DNA of 64,000 nt, taken from contig JAOTON010002065.1 in NCBI GenBank assembly GCA_034440635.1, positions 972,492 through 1,036,491 on the forward strand. Reading direction: 5' to 3'. The notes below the pieces were generated by a model. That model was not told the origin of the DNA, did not search any database, and saw nothing but the letters and a program-made list of their open reading frames with translations. This stretch comes from Lepas anatifera. Taxonomy: Eukaryota; Arthropoda; Thecostraca; Lepadidae. Below, piece by piece: positions 22,458 to 32,889 of the stretch. The translations under genes were made by a program, and so were the position numbers. How positions within the stretch are numbered: position 1 is the stretch's first letter; the number at the start of each line of letters is the position of its first letter.

Positions 22458-23513
22458 AATTCGGCTCTTGAGCGGGGTAGCGAAGAAGCACAAGAATGGT
22501 TTGATAAACCATTGAACAGATTAGGAAACTCTTCCCATAATGTTTAGCTCAGATTAATATTGAGGTCATTAAAGGTCGAAATAGCACAATTTAGAACATT
22601 TTACTCTAGCGTTTGGCTGAGTTAAGTTAGAGCCAAAATTTAAACGTCATTCGATTCCTCTCCTTATGGCGATTCGAATGATGAACAATACTACCATACT
22701 AGATCAAAATATAAAAATGGCATGGCCTAGGGTCAGGTCAAGGTCATCATCTAACTAAGCATAGTCAATATGCTTATCACTCGACTCGTAATGACAAATC
22801 AAACATAGTGGTATCCTAATGAGAGCTCTATTGCAATTTACCGCGCAGTTATTGACATAAGTCTCAAAACGTGCTTAGGTAGACACAAATGACCTCTCAG
22901 AAGTCACATGTCAAAACTTGCAAAATGAACCTTGCGAGTGGCCTGTGATACTAGGATCGCGGGAATAAGAAGTCCCCATATGCTTTATATACAGAAAAAG
23001 GAACATTTTTCGGCAAATTTGCGCTTTCCCCATGCATTTCCAATGGAGAAGTCATGCCTCGTACCTGACCTTAGGTCAAAAATATACAAAATACCGAGAC
23101 ATGTTTTGTAGCCCCCAGTGAACTCATTACATCAAAAAGGTTTCACATTGATAAATTAACCCTACTCCGAGTTATGTAATTCCAAACATCTTTTGAAGTG
23201 AGGTCACTTGACCTGGCCTAGTGACCTGACCCCAGATTATCTGAACTTCAAATTTTTAGGAGAAGTTGCAGAATTGATTAATGATAAGCTGTGTCAAGTA
23301 CGGTGGCGCTTGGCGCCGCCATTTCTCCGTGACGAATCTGTAGGGGCTTAGTCAGCTCCCTTCTGCCCCACTGGGGAGGGTTAAAAAGTGAAAATATGTT
23401 GCTTGAATTCAGGAAAATGACGAATTTCTTTGCAGGATTGTCCTTATATTTGTGTCTACCGTCCAAAACCGCGTGAAAAAGTTTCGATTTCGAAAAAAAG
23501 TGTTGTAACGCGC

Positions 23514-24311
23514 AACCTACTATGTAAGACGCTTGTAACTAATGGTTTTGACTTTTCACACACGTCTTCATATACATACATACAGAGTGCATTCGGTGCT
23601 AAACGTGGGTGTAGGTTAGAGGTGCCGCTATAGACCTAGGAGGGGGAGGGACCGACACATTTACCCCCTCCCCGTCCCTGACTCCATCTTTGGCACAAGT
23701 TAGTGGGCAGTTAGCTCACCAGTTACTCCCGTAACTCCGCTGTCCCAGCCTAACCAAAGTTCAGTGCTAAGCGTCGCATCAACAATATGGCCATTGGTTC
23801 TTCTCGCGGGTGATAAAGTTCGGTGAGTTAGGACTCTTAAGGTCAGACCACAAGCATGAATAATTGAAATAGTCTCACAACTCTTATGGGAAGCAACACA
23901 AGCGTCTTAAAAAAGGAAAATGAAGGCAACATGGAGGAACTCATTTCAGAGTGAAACATATAGAAGACTTGATTTACATGATTTGCATAAGGAACTCAAT
24001 TTGTGTAAAATACGTCAGCTTGGCACACCAAAATATACTTGATATTATGGTATCACTTCTAAAGTACTGGAGTAGTTATTATTATATCAAATTTGGGCAC
24101 CACCAATAATTTTTAAAATTCCACGCCCTTGAGATTTATCCGAAATCAGATTTCCATAAATATCTACAACCTCAGCGAACAAGCATACATGTCAAGTTGA
24201 AACGTGCCAACCTGTTCCACCTCAGCAAGGCAATGTCTATGTGACGACGCAGGAGGTAGAAGGAGGTATTTGAAAGGTTGCAATTTTTTAAATTTTCAAA
24301 TATCCATTATT
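23514..24311. other. Unassigned
   Basis: No feature recognised. A C-rich tract near 23640-23675 resembles MITE subterminal sequence but has no partner. Confidence 0.4.
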
Positions 24312-24568
24312 CATAAGCGGATCCAGGATTACCATCTGGTGGGGGCGCAAGTTCGGGGCTATACAGATCTGGGGGCGCCATTTTTTGATGGTAAAACCTA
24401 TCAGGTGGACGTCAAATCCTATTGTGAGGGCGTTGATACATGCATTCTGGGAAGGGGTGCAAAGCGACATTTTAGGGGGCGCCGTGACAATTTCAAATTT
24501 TATGAGGTGCCAAAAGACGATCAGGAAGGAGGTGCGCCCTTTGCATCCTCCCCTTGGATCTACCTATG
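24312..24568 (+). mobile_element. hAT-like MITE, CATAGGCGGATCC family, diverged copy
   Basis: Begins CATAAGCGGATCCAGGATT and ends CTTGGATCTACCTATG. Internal GGGGGCGC blocks and a GGTAAAACCTATCAGGTGG block match the sisters at 36717 and 54540. No convincing target duplication remains, which fits its greater divergence. Confidence 0.65.
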
Positions 24569-24787
24569 AATTAGTAAAATTTGCTACACACAAGGATCAA
24601 TTTATACTTCGTACAAGCGCCTCGAAGGCCATTGTTTCAGGCATCTCTGTTTTTCTTGGAAATATACCCTGGAGTAGACCAGCGAGCACGCACCTGCCAA
24701 AATATCAGGCGCATACTTAGGTCAAAGTTTAATGAACTTGGCCAGCGGAAACGTTACATAGCCCACCCGCAGCGTTCTTCTCAGGTA

Positions 24788-27190
24788 GGGTAGAGTGGGG
24801 TAAAGCGCCCACCTCAGTAAGACGCCTTCTGCTGGCCACAGGCTGGTGTAGTAACTGTAGTCTCCATCTTGCATTTTTTCTGGCAGCGGCCTTCCTCATC
24901 CGGTCCTGAGCGTGATTGGACGCGCCTGGTAAGCTCCATTAGTTCTCAGGCCAACATTTGTTGTTTTTTGCCCCTCCAAATAAAATCAGGCTATTTCAAA
25001 GCTGTAATTGTTCTCTATGTGATGTCAATGTACTGAATACAATTTTTGGGTTGAAACAGCAAGTTTTTGCGCGGCATTTTGACAGTCACAATGTGGAATG
25101 GAAACGCTAAAGAATTGAGAAATATAGTGCGGGGTAAGACGCATGGTACGTTTTATCCCAATGTTTGGTAGGCGTTTTACCCCAATGAATAAGTGTGTCC
25201 CTAGGATAGGATGGACACAGAGGTAGGGCTACTATCACTACTACCATGTCGACCACCACTGGTCGTGATGGTGGAGTATATTGGGTGAGAAAATGTCACC
25301 GTAACAGAAAACGGTGAGATTCCATATATTGTCTATTTCATACACGCGCATCCTCATCCCACCTCGACATCCTGTTTCAGAACAGGAGAAGAACATACAA
25401 GAGAAAAACCACTCGCGGGCAATACGAACCGGAGGCACTTAAAGGCGCTTTGTGCGCCCTAAAAGATGGTGAAGCTCTATCGACAACGGCCAAAAGGTTT
25501 GGTGTTTCAGCAAGAATGCTACGTCGGCATTGCGATGGCACCGTGGGCTCACCAGGGTCGATCAAGCCCGGACGCTATGACTAAAACATCTAAAAGTTCA
25601 AGGAAAATGTCAGCTACTACATGAAGGACTTGGAGATATCACTTTTCGGCGAAACAACGAAGGTCGCCCGGCGTCTTCCTTATAAGCTTGCCAGCCGAGA
25701 TGGTTTGAAACATCGCTTCAACCGCGAGAAACAGATGGAGGTACTCGACTGGTTGCATGGATTCATGGGACGACATCCTGATCTGTCCATTAGGAAACCG
25801 CAGGCAAAAACTCTGTCCCGCGCCTACGCATTCAACAGGCCTCAAGTTCAGAGATTCTTCGAAATTTACGTAAAGGAGCTTGAGGCAAGCGGAGCGAATG
25901 CGCTTCTATTCTATTCGTGTCTGGAACGCCGATGAAACGGGAGTAACGGTCGTTCAAAAACCCACTCAGACCATGGCAAAAAACGGTAGGGCAAGGGTCG
26001 GTAAGATGACAAGCGGCGAGAGAGGAACAAACGCCACGGCCATGTGCGCCACGGGTGCAGCGGGTCAGTACGTCCTGCCTATGTTTGTGTATCCTTGTAA
26101 GACGATGGTGAGGGTCATGATGAACAATGCAACGCCAGAATCAATCGCCACTGTGACACCAAATGGATGGATGGATGGGGAAGCATTTCTGCTCTGGCTT
26201 CAGCATTTCGTCAGAGTGGTACGCGCAACTGCAGAGGAACGCCACATCATGGACACCACAGCCATAAGACACTGGCTGCGATTCATTCTGCTCATGAACA
26301 CAACATCGTGATGCTGCCTCTGCCCCTCACTGCACACAACTAATGCAGCCCCTGGACATCAGTGTGTTTAAAACTCTGAAGTCGGCATGTAATGTCTCCG
26401 CCGACACACGGATGGAGGAACACCCTGGTCGCCGGATCACACAGTACGAGATCGCTGGCATCTTCGCCCATGCCTTCGAACGGGTGGCAAACATCGAGAA
26501 GGCCAGGAACGGCTTTAAGCACGCCGGTTTACGGCCTGTGGCAGCAGTATCTTCACAGACGAAGATTTCGTGGCCGTCATGCTGATAGAAGGACCCCATC
26601 CAACCCAGGAATCAGCACCAGACGGGAGTCAGAACAAGGCGTCAGACCAATCCACTACCTTGGACGGAGGACTGGGCGCTGAGGCAAAGATAAGCAGTTG
26701 TGACTTGGGTGCACAAAGCCTGCAAGACGCGGTGCCGTCAACGAGTCAAGAGACTTCTACTTCAGATGAACCTACAGCTACCGAGCTGCTCCAGCTATCG
26801 TCGGTGCGGGTGCGAGCACCTGAACCCAGCAACGGATACAGGCAGGCGCCACGTTCGGAGGTCATCACGTCATTGCTTTATAAAGACAGAATACTGGATA
26901 GGGACGCAACTAAGGGACGTGCACAAGGCCAAGAAACGATAAAGCCGAATAAACGTCAAAACAAGCCAGTTCCCAACGCGCAGCTGGGCACCAGCACCTC
27001 AGATGTCGCTTGCTTGGTGCGTGTATAGCTGTTCAGCCGGTCATGTGAACAGTGGATCCAATGCAGCCCCCTCCAACAGCAAGCGCAGATCGCCGGATGT
27101 GACATCACACCTCATAGCATATAACATGGGAAAATTAAGCGATAAAATATCCCAATTTTTGCATGACCAGGCCCAGAATCGAAAATGAAA
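24788..27190 (+). mobile_element. Decayed pogo/Tigger-like transposon, 5' end and coding part
   Basis: Starts after TA with GGGTAGAGTGGGGTAAAGCG. Subterminal GGGGTAAGACGC (25131) and GCGTTTTACCCC (25172) echo the terminal motif. A transposase pseudogene follows at 25381-27028. No matching right terminus is seen directly downstream. The best candidate is about 9 kb away at 36394-36605, so the element may have been split by later insertions, or that end may belong to another copy. Pogo elements are Tc1/mariner relatives that duplicate TA on insertion. Confidence 0.7.
25381..27028 (+). pseudogene. pogo/Tigger-type DDE transposase pseudogene
   Basis: In intact relatives this protein binds the element ends and performs cut-and-paste transposition. 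Visible in order: a psq-type helix-turn-helix (about 25405-25540, with AKRFGVSARMLRRHC); a CENP-B-type second helix-turn-helix (about 25720-25890, with GRHPDLSIRKPQA and AFNRPQVQRFF); and the DDE_1 catalytic core from NADETG (about 25928) through ARVGKMTSGERGT and PNGWMDGE to QPLDISVFKTLK (about 26346). A long Ser/Thr-rich tail ends near 27028. Breaks: in-frame stops at 25582 and 25591, and frameshifts near 25900, 26270, 26330 and 26540. The second catalytic Asp of the LDxHxSH motif is lost at the 26270 break. It cannot make active enzyme. The 5' start is not identifiable; TTTCAG just before 25381 could be an old splice acceptor. Confidence 0.88.
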
Positions 27191-27350
27191 TGCTTATTTA
27201 TTGCATTTGGGATAAACTTGATTACCATGTCTTCTCACAAATTCGTAAGCGGACAATGTCATTAGCAGCATTTTGACACACGGCCTAACGGTGAAGGAAT
27301 TCTCCACGCCCATGTGACGTCACCCGGGCGTGGAGGAATCCCTCTTCAAC
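27191..27350. other. Short unassigned spacer
   Basis: Contains an imperfect inverted repeat around 27300-27345: TCCACGCCCATGTGACGTCA and its near complement CCGGGCGTGGA. Confidence 0.4.
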
Positions 27351-27625
27351 GTACAGTCCCCCGCAATTGAAATTGCCATAACTAGGCTCGACCGGTTTAG
27401 GATGGATATCCTGCATCCTATGGTGCCTATAGGTTTAGAAACGGGTGCATCATGTGTATTTTTTCAAGAGCTTTCCAGTGGTCAACATTATTTACTAATC
27501 TGACATATGGGTGAGAAAATATTACACAATTACTGATTTTGCTGCTTTCTGACGGGGTAGTCTTCGGCTGACTTGCCACCGCCTCTGATAATCCCTGACC
27601 CTCTCGCCCATACCTGGACCACGTG
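27351..27625 (-). repeat. Unclassified dispersed repeat, left copy
   Basis: About 275 bp from GTACAGTCCCCC to CCACGTG match the reverse complement of 35735-36019. Shared blocks include GCAATTGAAATTGCCAT, CTCGACCGGTTTAGGATG, ATTACACAATTACTGATTTT and GACGGGGTAGTCTTCGGCTG. The edges are sharp at both ends but no terminal inverted repeat is obvious within one copy. The two copies face each other across 8.1 kb. Confidence 0.75.
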
Positions 27626-28097
27626 ACCTCACAGATGAATGGGCGGTTGGCATTGTGCCAGCTCATTCATCCCTCTCACAAATCTTGTCGTGTCTGAGGG
27701 GCACTCGTATTGCAATTGCTCCCAATGTGTTGCTGTGTGCTGGAAAACTGGCGTCACTGACCTGGGGCCCCGGTCAGTGGCAAAACCACGCAATGCAGTG
27801 GCAGAACCACGAGTTGCTTTTTGAGGGGGAGCAATATCCAATAAGATGGGCACAGATGGGGCAAACCATCGGAATATATTTTGCTGCGGGGAAGCACACG
27901 AATTTTCCCTCCTATATCCGTCCTTGTGCTTGGGTTGCGAAACATGTAAGCTGTCATTGGCTGCCGGGCTCCCCTCACCTACATGTTTATTTAGACAGGA
28001 TTCTGGTAAAACGGCTGATACAGTGATACAACTTTGTTTGGAGGTTTCATTAAAATAATATTTTCAGATACTCGTCAGAAGAGGGGACAGTTGGAGC
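27626..28097. other. Unassigned
   Basis: No feature recognised. Open frames at 27639-28058 on both strands look like chance. Confidence 0.4.
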
Positions 28098-28368
28098 CAT
28101 AGGTGGATCCAAGGGTAAAGGAATGCAGGTCCCCCCTCATTGACCCTCGGCGTCCCTAAAATGATCACAGCATTCCTCTAAACGGTCGATGGCACTTCCT
28201 GAAATGTCACTTCCACCCCTCCCCCAGGATGCGAAAATCGGCACCCCGCCATAGGATTTGGCACCCACCTGAAAGCTTTTACCGGCCAAAAGTGGCACCC
28301 AATTTGTACGGATGACGTCCCACCCCCCGGCAAGGTGACCCCCATCGGTGATCCTGGATCCCCCTATG
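28098..28368 (-). mobile_element. hAT-like MITE, CATAGGCGGATCC family, inverted copy
   Basis: Ends CATAGGTGGATCCAAGG and CTGGATCCCCCTATG. The internal blocks (TTACCGGCCAAAAGTGGCAC) are the reverse complement of those in the copy at 36717, so it lies on the minus strand. Flanking octamers GTTGGAGC and GTGGGGGC agree at 6 of 8 positions, fitting an aged 8-bp duplication. Confidence 0.7.
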
Positions 28369-28376
28369 GTGGGGGC

Positions 28377-28822
28377 AGGCCCCAATTTTCATTAAACATC
28401 GCGATTTAAGAAACAATAGGAAAATCGGGCATTGTGTGGGCAGCATTTTGCGAAGGTCTCAAGAAGCCTGAACCTGACGAGGTTTTGTTTTTAGATGGGA
28501 AATTTTCTTGTCAAGGGTGACGGTTCACCGGCTCTATCACTGTTTCGTCGGTGGCGGCGATTATTTATTATGGGACAATTGCTTCCAACTAAATGAGCTT
28601 AATTTCGTCCACAGAGAATTTTTAAATTTCCAGCTTGAGAACCTTTGTAGAGTCTATTTCTCGGGAGCATAAAACTGTGCCCTCGCTTGACTAAAATCAC
28701 GCAGTCGTCTCCCCTCAACGAACGGCAACCATTGCTTTAACTGGGGAGGATTGAGTTTCCATGAACTGGCCTCTAGACTGACATCACACGGTGCAAGCTT
28801 GGCATAGCGTTTGCGATAGTCT
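28377..28822. other. Unassigned
   Basis: No feature recognised. Confidence 0.4.
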
Positions 28823-29012
28823 CTAACAAAAATTGTTGGGGTTAGACGACGCTCCAGCTCTCAAAGTTATATGGCGTTACCAACTCTCACCCTGTAAGGA
28901 GAGATTTGGTGCATTTGATCATCATACCTATTCAGAGAATCTGCCTGGACATGAACCCAAGGAGTTGAACCCGGGGGAGTTGAGCCAGTGAATCAGCGCT
29001 AGGTTTCTTGCG
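28823..29012 (-). mobile_element. tRNA-derived SINE, diverged copy
   Basis: Minus-strand copy of the SINE family: the tail side has TTGTTGGGGTTAGACGACGC at the left, then the ACTCTCACCCTGTAAGGAG block, and a B-box-like segment (complement of GAGTTGAACCCGGG) near 28960-28985. The head is degraded and an extra CATGAACCCAAGGAGT segment is present. No target duplication remains. Confidence 0.6.
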
Positions 29013-29172
29013 GCCTTTTGGCAGCACCCTCACTTGTCGGAAGGATATGATCATATTTTATGCTGAAAATATTAGATAATTTGTAGCAGTATTACAAAGG
29101 TATAAAAGCCTATGTAGCAGCTTTAGCGGTGATAGTGATCGTTGTTGAGAGTATCATTAGCGGTAAAATTGG

Positions 29173-29631
29173 TCAGTGATGGATCTAGGCGGTAGTTTTG
29201 GTGGGACAAACAAAAATCGAAACGCAAGAAAAAAACGTCGCGCAGTGAAAGCTTTCGCCACAATCTAACTAGCCGGCAGGTTGGGGAGGCGGGGAGTGGG
29301 GAGTAAATATAAGTCGAAAAGCAAAACAAACAGGCGTCACTGGGTGAAATACGTGGCCACAAAATGCTTGCTTTCGATATCCAAGGATCATTCATCCAAA
29401 TACGATTTTAAATATCAAGAGGACCAGGCTCCAATATTCACACTGAAGTTGGCTGGTTCTGTTTGAAAATGATTTCTTCAGTTAAAGCACCAACACCTTG
29501 TTTATGAACTTAAAAGGAGCCGAGGAAAAGGTCGACAGCTTGGGGAGGGGGATAACATTATGGTTTTGCTCCGAGCTTTTTCGTTCGGGGAGAAAATACG
29601 TATTGTCCCCTCCCCTTGGGTCCTCCATTAG
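29173..29631. mobile_element. Short relative of the 2.1-kb hAT-like element
   Basis: Left part CAGTGATGGATCTAGGCGG with CAAACAAAAATCGAAACGC, and right part with AAGGTCGACAGCTTGGGG, CGAGCTTTTTCGTTCGGG and CCCCTTGGGTCCTCCATTA, parallel the two ends of 17695-19819 in order and orientation. The 1.6-kb AT-rich middle of that element is absent, so this is an internal-deletion derivative or a separate MITE subfamily. Confidence 0.65.
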
Positions 29632-29879
29632 AACTGGGTGCTGTTTGAGGGGTCTCGTTGCCACGTGCGACCACCGAGGGTAAAAGGGCAGTGAATAGTG
29701 AATGTTTCTCTGATGAAATCCACGAACTCGAGAGCTACTACTCTTCGAAATTTAGCACGACATTGGTTCCAGCTATTATTGATGTTAAAATTTTTCGATG
29801 TGTCGCTGAAATGAAAATATTTTAGGATAAATATTATTTACATATTCTGGTTGGGCGAAACCAGAATATTACCCGGGGG

Positions 29880-30230
29880 ACCTTGTAACCAAAGCCTACC
29901 TTTGGCGGACGCAGGGGGGCATTCCGGTCATGGCCCCCAAAGCGCTGGAGGGGGGCCAAACTATCTTTCCCCCAAACGCCGGAGAAATTTTTGAAAAAGG
30001 TGTGTACACTAAGCCTGTAGAGCAAAAAAATATTCGCTTCCCCCCTCCCCCCGGAGAGCGATCATGCACTTGGAGAGGTAGCTTATACTAGATCTGTCGA
30101 GCACTGAAAAAAGGTGTTTACAATAGGTATGTAGAGCAAAAAATCTTCGCTCCCACCCCTTCCCCCCCACAGGAGGACAGGCAGACATGGGTTTGCCCCC
30201 AAAACTCGGGTCTGCGTACGCCCCTGAAGC
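29880..30230. repeat. C-rich repeat with two imperfect tandem units
   Basis: The block AAAAAGGTGTGTACACTAAGC, CTGTAGAGCAAAAAA and TTCGCTTCCCCCC (about 29993-30050) recurs at about 30106-30165 with period near 111 bp. Outer ends (GGCGGACGCAGGGGGG at 29905; CTGCGTACGCCCCTGAAGCC at 30212) look like partial inverted termini of a CAGGGGCGTA-type MITE. Confidence 0.5.
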
Positions 30231-30367
30231 CTACGCTGCTCCCTTGACCTGAGAGGGTATATTACCAACAAGACTAAAATTGGACTGGAAACGAATGTTA
30301 AGCTGGTCTGAATCTGGTTTAGCCCGAGAGATTATTATCAGTATATTTTTTTGGGATTTCATTGAGT

Positions 30368-31221
30368 TTAACACGCGCATTGACGGGGGCGGGTACCCGC
30401 CCCCCTCGGGTTTTTCGGAGATAGTACAAAAACGGCGGCGCGTAGCGCCGCCGTACTTGGTATACCTTTTCCCTCATCATTTTTACAACTTCTGTGAAAA
30501 TTTTAAGGTTAGGTCATCTCAGGTCAGGTCACCAGTACAGGTCAAGTGACCCGACCTCAAAAAAAGTTTAAGATAGCATAAGTCGAAGCAGGGTGAACTT
30601 ATCCGATTGAAACTCATATCACATAATGGCCCCACCGAGTTCTCTAACATATGTTCTGGTATTTTTGATATCGATGACCTAAGGTCAGGTACGAGGCATG
30701 ACCTCTCCATTGGAAATACATGGGAAAAATGGTTTTTACGGAATAACTCAGTAACTGATGGTGATAGAGCATTTATTTTAGCTGCATTAGACTCGCCTGG
30801 GCTTTGCGGTTCTAATGATATGCATTTTATATAATTTGACCTTGACCTGACCTCAGGTCAGTTCAAATCCTTGATTTGACCTAGCAAGGTCAAATTATAT
30901 ATCATTCAATTCGGCTTGCTAAGAGGATTCATATAGTTTAAGTCGTTTTGCTCTATCTTTACTTGTTCAGATGTAATGCCCGAAAAACTGAATTTTACAT
31001 GTTATCCCTATGACGGGCATGGGGCATGTTTTGACCTCTTGTGACCTTAAATGTGACCTGACAAAAAATGGTTCAAATGTTTTCGATGGAGAAGTGGATG
31101 GGCAGCCCAACGCCGTTTACCGTTTTTCGCTACCTACCGTGGTTCTCGAGATCTTAGGGGGCGGGTACCCGCCCCCCGTCAATGCGAAGGTGGCTCAGAT
31201 CCCCGTCAATGCGCGTGTTAA
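30368..31221 (+). mobile_element. TTAA-flanked element, family 1, copy B
   Basis: An 854-bp near-identical copy of 16232-17072 in the same orientation. It has TTAA at both ends, CACGCGCATTGACGGGGG and its complement as termini, and the GGGCGGGTACCCGCCC palindrome at 30387-30402 and 31159-31174. It carries the same AGGTCA clusters and a perfect GC hairpin at 30433-30453 (9-bp stem, GTA loop). A GC-rich duplication of about 11-13 bp near 31015-31028 is specific to this copy. The high identity shows that one burst of transposition was fairly recent. Confidence 0.87.
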
Positions 31222-31433
31222 ATCTTTAGCCTCGATAAATTTTTGAGAACTCCCGCAGCCTAATATTGAGCCCCTTGTGCTAAAGGGTGTTTTAAGCTCG
31301 TGCAATCTTTCGAAAGCCTAGCTGGCTCAGAGGCCCCTAACTATCGTGCATCCTTAGCTGCCATCTCAACTTAACGTATCTGCATTGGTTTTGGTCGCCC
31401 GGAAAGAGGCACATAAGCATTTATCACTAACTT

Positions 31434-31614
31434 TAAGAATTGTTGGGGTTAAACGACGCACCAACTGCCAGGGTCATACGGCGTCCCAAGCTCTCACCCT
31501 GTTGGAAGGGATTTTGGGGATCAGATCGACTTATTCAGAGGCTCCGCCGGGACTTGAACCCGGGACCGGTAGCTTAGAAGACAAGGGTGCTACCCACTAA
31601 GCCACCTCATCACA
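31434..31614 (-). mobile_element. tRNA-derived SINE with perfect target duplication
   Basis: Full-length minus-strand copy: tRNA-like head with A-box GGCTTAGTGGGTAGCACC and B-box CGGGTTCAAGTCCC, body with CCTTCCAACAGGGTGAGAG, and tail side ending GTTTAACCCCAACAATTC. It is bracketed by a perfect 13-bp duplication TTATCACTAACTT at 31421-31433 and 31615-31627. The head differs from the 2923 copy in the anticodon arm (CTTGTCTTCTAAG against GCTGGCTTCCACGC), which may indicate a different parental tRNA or subfamily. Confidence 0.85.
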
Positions 31615-31649
31615 TTATCACTAACTTCATACGATATTATACGTAATAA

Positions 31650-31832
31650 ATAATTCTTGGGCTTATCGATGCACCAACTGCCAGTGTCAGATGGTGTCGC
31701 CAACTTTTTTACTGTTGAAAAGATATCCCGGGAACCAGCTTGCTCCTTGTTCAGGGAAACCGCCGGGCCTTGAACCCGGGTCGGCTGGGTGGAATCCAGC
31801 TACGCTGACCACTCCAATACAGCGTCTCTAGC
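31650..31832 (-). mobile_element. tRNA-derived SINE, older copy
   Basis: Minus-strand copy of the 2923-3112 subfamily: GCTCCTTGTTCAGGGAAACC, CCTTGAACCCGGGTCGGCTG and CCAGCTACGCTGACCACTCC are complements of the head and body of that copy. It starts some 20 bp after the right duplication of the neighbouring SINE, in the same orientation. Duplications are no longer visible. Confidence 0.75.
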
Positions 31833-32160
31833 ATTTAATTGGAATTGAAGACATCCCTCTATCTGAATACTGATTTGTGCAAATCAGGATATATTTGAAT
31901 ATAAGCTGATGACCATTGTTGGTTGGCAGCCCCTACCAATGGTCCCCAGCCTTTGGAATTTTTCCCTAACTGGCAAACAGTACCCCTCTAGCTCGAAATA
32001 CCTGAAGGCCTTTCCCGTTTGGCAAGGGCTAATGTGACCTTTGAGGAAGGTCGTTATGAGCACATAACCAGGCAAGCAAGGGCAAGGTAGGAAACCGAAG
32101 AGCCTAATAAAGAAAACAATAGCTCTTTTTCGATTCATGTAATGTTCCCTTTGTGCCCAT

Positions 32161-32240
32161 CTCCCAGCAACATGAAGAGTTGGCGACACTATATAGCCTC
32201 AACAGTCGGTGTGTGTAAGCCCCCAAAGTTGCTTTGAACC
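32161..32240 (+). mobile_element. SINE 3' fragment
   Basis: GAAGAGTTGGCGACACTATA, CAGTCGGTGTGTGTAAGCCCCC match the 3' third of the 2923 SINE. The head is missing, so this is a 5'-truncated fragment. Confidence 0.6.
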
Positions 32241-32889
32241 CATTTTCTTCCTTTGTCCCTGGAAAAATGCGAAAACAAGCAAGACCTGAATGTGTGTATT
32301 TCGCTCTGGACACATGAGCAACAAGAAAACAGTGGAATAAAATTCAGGCAGAATATCTGCTCCTAATTTCGAAATATTTCAAATAAATATGAGGATTCAG
32401 TACTTGCAAGTGGATAGTTTTAGTCATTTTTAGTTAGTGGCAGGTTTCGACTCATTACCTCATGCATTTATCTACCATTTTTTGTGATTGAGACCCCATT
32501 AGCCAAACGGCACTTTTTCATGCTCCCTTCTTGTTCTTCATAAGGAGTTTTAGCGACCTAGCGTTCATGAATTGTAGCCAAATATGTTAATCATTTTCAT
32601 TTTAACCATTTTCTGGTCCATAAGTCCTGATTACCATATAATAAAGAGATATTTATTTATTTATTTTGCAGCACAATGGTGACAATACTATCAGCATAAT
32701 TCACAACAGGAACAGACACCCATGGAACAGGCATATATGTTAAACCTAATAAACAATTTGAATTCAAACTTACCCCACAACCCCAGGCCATTCCATTGAT
32801 AAGCTAAGCGGGGAATATAAAGGAAAAATATGCCCATATGCATAATTTTAATCGCCTTGGTGCTCTTCCCGGGCCCCATCCTCATTTTT
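32241..32889. other. Unassigned
   Basis: AT-rich sequence, no feature recognised. Confidence 0.4.

Larger units (their letters stand above)
20339..23384. mobile_element. TTAA-flanked foldback element, middle level
   Basis: TTAA followed by CCCTTCCCCAG at 20339, and a complementary CTGGGGAGGG before TTAA at 23381-23384. TTAA plus CCC is what piggyBac-type ends look like. Each arm holds the GC hairpin (20410-20429; 23301-23320), TACTTGGCA or its near complement, and the AGGTCA-rich blocks shared with the rest of the superfamily. No transposase frame is present. It lies inside a further 130 bp of palindromic flank on each side. Confidence 0.7.
20211..23513. repeat. 3.3-kb imperfect palindrome with long arms
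   Basis: Two arms of about 1.46 kb (20211 to about 21668, and about 22041 to 23513) are reverse complements with modest divergence, separated by a loop of about 370 bp. Matching landmarks: GCGCGTTTCAACAC at the far left with its complement at the far right; TTAACCCTTCCCCAG at 20339 with its counterpart at 23370-23384; a tRNA-like segment at 21276 with its complement ending at 22457; TTAACCCTTCA at 21503 with its counterpart ending at 22229. The centres of the nested levels agree within about 5 bp. It could extrude as a cruciform and would be hard to clone or assemble. Confidence 0.85.
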
